A DNA stretch of 64,000 nt from Asticcacaulis sp. MM231 (GTDB lineage Bacteria; Pseudomonadota; Alphaproteobacteria; Caulobacterales; Caulobacteraceae): contig NZ_OZ075110.1 of assembly GCF_964186625.1 (NCBI RefSeq), positions 358,501 to 422,500 of the forward strand, in the 5' to 3' direction. Each line of letters begins with the position of its first letter. Position 1 is the stretch's first letter. Below are positions 62,033 through 64,000 of the stretch, piece after piece. The notes under the pieces are model-generated. The model made no database searches and was not told where the DNA came from. It saw only the letters and a program-made list of their open reading frames with translations. Made by a program: the position numbers and the translations under genes.

Positions 62033-63835
62033 ATGACCGCCTTGCCCAAATCGATCGCTCTGGCCTGTGTGCTTGCCATCACGGCTGTCGCCGCGGCATC
62101 CGCCCTGCCGGCGCAGGCCGAAACGACCGCGCCCGTATCGGCCGATGCCGCCTTCAAATCCATCTACAAAACGGAGTGGGCCTGGCGCAAAGCCCTGACC
62201 GACGATGATGAAGACGATGGCGAAGACAAGGTGCGCGCGCGCTTCCCCGATGTGTCCGAGGCGGCACAGGTGGCGAAGCTGGCCTACTGGACCAAGGTGT
62301 TGTCGCAACTCGATACCATTGACGTCAAGGCGTTGTCGGCGGAGGCGCAGGTCAATTACACCGTCTATCGCAACCAGATCGAAACCCTGGCGGCGCGTCA
62401 GCGGTTACGTGGCTATGAGATGAACTTCGGCTTCTGGAGCGGACTGTCCTATGCCGCGCGCAAGACCCTGCGCACCGAGCAGGATTATCGCAACTACATC
62501 GCCTATCTTAACGATGTGCCGCGCTACTTCGACCAGAGCAGCGACGCTCTGCGCGCCGGTCTGAAGCGCGGTTTCACGCCGTCGAAGGTCTCTCTGCAGG
62601 GACGTGATTCATCGATCGCCATCGCTTTTGAGAACAAGACGCCGGAACAAACCGTCTTCTACACGCCATTTCTCACCATGCCGGCCAGTATCCCGGCCGA
62701 TAAACAGGCGGAACTGAAAAAACTCGGCATCGAGGCCATTACGAAAAGCGTCATCCCGGCGCACAAGAGACTGCTGGCCTTTGTGCGCGACGACTATATC
62801 CCCCACGCGCGCACGACCATTGCGGCGTACGATCTGCCGGACGGCAAGGCCTATTACCACTCGCTGATCCGCGAATATGTGACGCTTGACATGACGCCCG
62901 ACCAGATCCACCAGATCGGTCTGGCCGAGGTTGCCGGTATCAAGGCCGAAATGCAGGCGATCATGACCGAGGTCAGGTTCACTTCAGCTTCTGGGGACGA
63001 CCTTCAGGCCTTCAACACCTTCCTGCGTACCGACCCGCAATTCTACGTTACCACCCCGCAGGCGTTCCTTGATCGCGGCGCCTGGATATCGAAGGAATTC
63101 GACGGCAAGGCGAAGGACTATTTCGGCCGTCTGCCGCGTATGCGCTTCGCCGTCATCCCGACGCCCGACGCCATCGCGCCCTTCAACACCGGTGGCAATG
63201 GCGGACCGGGGGTGCTGATCCTCAACACCTATAACCTTCCGTCGCGTCCGCTCTACACCCTGCCGGCCCTTGTGTTGCACGAAGGCGCGCCGGGGCACGC
63301 CATGCAGATGCCATTGGCCCTGGAAAACGAAGACCTGCCGGCCTTCCGCCAGTCGACCTATATCTCCGCCTATGGCGAGGGCTGGGCGCTGTATTCTGAG
63401 CGTCTCGGTGTCGAGATGGGGATGTATCACACGCCCTATGAGCGGTTTGGCATGCTGACCTATCAGATGTGGCGCGCCTGCCGGCTTGTAGTCGACACCG
63501 GCATGCACGCGCAAGGGTGGACGCGCGACCAGTCGATCGCTTACCTGCGCGACAACACCGCCCTCTCCGAACACGAGATCACGACCGAAATCGATCGTTA
63601 CATCAATACGCCTGGTCAGGCGCTGTCCTATTATATCGGCGAGATGACCATCTGGAAGGTCCGCCACAAGGCCGAGGCCGCTTTGGGCGACAGATTCGAT
63701 ATTCGCGCCTTCCACGACACCGTGCTGGAGCTGGGATCTGTCCCTCTGCCGGTGCTGGAAGCCCGTATCGACCGTTTCATAGCTGAGGGCGGCAAGGGCC
63801 CTTACCCCGACAAGAAAGCGAATGCCGATGACTAG
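62033..63835 (+). CDS. DUF885 family secreted metallopeptidase-like protein
   Basis: 600 residues from the ATG at 62033, chosen for GGAGGAG about 10 bp upstream and a good signal peptide (LPKSIALACVLAITAVAAAS). The body is mostly helical. The zinc-site motif LHEGAPGHAMQM (DUF885 HExxPGH) is at about residue 425. It is accompanied by STYISAYGEGWALYSERLGV with the third ligand Glu, and YYIGEMTIWKVRHKAEAALG near the end, all family-typical. The fold resembles carboxypeptidase Taq-like metallopeptidases; the natural substrate is not known. The next gene overlaps its last codons. Confidence 0.88.
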   Translation: MTALPKSIALACVLAITAVAAASALPAQAETTAPVSADAAFKSIYKTEWAWRKALTDDDEDDGEDKVRARFPDVSEAAQVAKLAYWTKVLSQLDTIDVKALSAEAQVNYTVYRNQIETLAARQRLRGYEMNFGFWSGLSYAARKTLRTEQDYRNYIAYLNDVPRYFDQSSDALRAGLKRGFTPSKVSLQGRDSSIAIAFENKTPEQTVFYTPFLTMPASIPADKQAELKKLGIEAITKSVIPAHKRLLAFVRDDYIPHARTTIAAYDLPDGKAYYHSLIREYVTLDMTPDQIHQIGLAEVAGIKAEMQAIMTEVRFTSASGDDLQAFNTFLRTDPQFYVTTPQAFLDRGAWISKEFDGKAKDYFGRLPRMRFAVIPTPDAIAPFNTGGNGGPGVLILNTYNLPSRPLYTLPALVLHEGAPGHAMQMPLALENEDLPAFRQSTYISAYGEGWALYSERLGVEMGMYHTPYERFGMLTYQMWRACRLVVDTGMHAQGWTRDQSIAYLRDNTALSEHEITTEIDRYINTPGQALSYYIGEMTIWKVRHKAEAALGDRFDIRAFHDTVLELGSVPLPVLEARIDRFIAEGGKGPYPDKKANADD

Positions 63836-64000
63836 ATATGCCCTGACCCTGGCCATGTGTCTCCTCATGAGCGGCACCGCTCACGCCGCGCTGGCCGCGC
63901 CCGTCACCGCCACCTGTCAGGCGCCCGCCGATCGGCTGATGAGCGCAGTCGTTTCGGATTATGAAAAGCTGGCCGCTTCACGCGATCCTTTGCGCGAAAG
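63828..64000 (+). CDS. Exported protein, start only (possibly a second DUF885 protein)
   Basis: The ATG at 63828 overlaps the DUF885 stop by 8 bp and opens a signal peptide, MTRYALTLAMCLLMSGTAHA. After it the visible residues APADRLMSAVVSDYEKLAAS resemble the start of a mature DUF885 domain. The window ends after 57 codons, so the family call is tentative. Overlap implies co-transcription with the preceding gene. Confidence 0.6.
   Translation, partial: MTRYALTLAMCLLMSGTAHAALAAPVTATCQAPADRLMSAVVSDYEKLAASRDPLRE

Overview
The window is high-GC DNA with an alphaproteobacterial, Caulobacterales-like gene set: large TonB-dependent receptors (TBDRs), Tat- or Sec-exported glycoside hydrolases (GHs), TPR sulfotransferases and a DUF885 peptidase. 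Asticcacaulis is my best guess at genus; this is inference from gene content, as no rRNA or other marker is present. A parA / ribbon-helix-helix / replication-initiator operon with iterons at 55-58 kb indicates that the sequence belongs to a plasmid or chromid, or carries one's replication region.

Layout. 0-1.5 kb: a KefB/YbaL-type antiporter, cut by the window edge. 1.7-18.8 kb, minus strand: a glycan-degradation operon whose enzymes together match dismantling of complex N-glycans: GH29 fucosidase, GH2 beta-mannosidase, GH3, GH35 beta-galactosidase, GH125 and GH92 alpha-mannosidases, a glycosylasparaginase, a Sel1-repeat protein and an unassigned hydrolase. 19.2-22.1 kb: a TBDR. Divergent from it, 22.6-31.2 kb: a TPR sulfotransferase, GH95 fucosidase, second sulfotransferase, aspartyl/asparaginyl beta-hydroxylase, SecB paralogue and GH3. 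31.2-41.2 kb: a GalNAc/alpha-galactoside module with sugar kinase, AgaS, GatZ/AgaZ, a DMT-type permease, GH36, an amidohydrolase and GH27. 41.3-45.3 kb: a GntR/FCD regulator and a TBDR with repeated operator-like palindromes. 45.7-50 kb: small regulators, a PAS-HTH protein and a chemoreceptor. 50.2-54.1 kb: a DeoR/AgaR-like regulator divergent from a third TBDR. 54.2-58.2 kb: partition and replication region. 58.5-64 kb: dadA-alr, a nucleosidase-like protein and DUF885 proteins.

How the parts fit. TBDRs would import oligosaccharides released outside, and periplasmic exo-glycosidases would trim them. The Aga enzymes would convert galactosamine sugars in the cytoplasm. A motif shared between the deoR/TBDR promoter and two promoters in the Aga module, 13-16 kb apart, suggests one DeoR regulon. 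A separate ATTGG-N4-CCAAT motif marks the GntR/TBDR pair.

Five conserved genes (GH3, beta-mannosidase, GH95, one TBDR, parA) are each split by a one- or two-base shift. Because parA of the replicon itself is among them, sequencing or assembly error is at least as likely as real decay.
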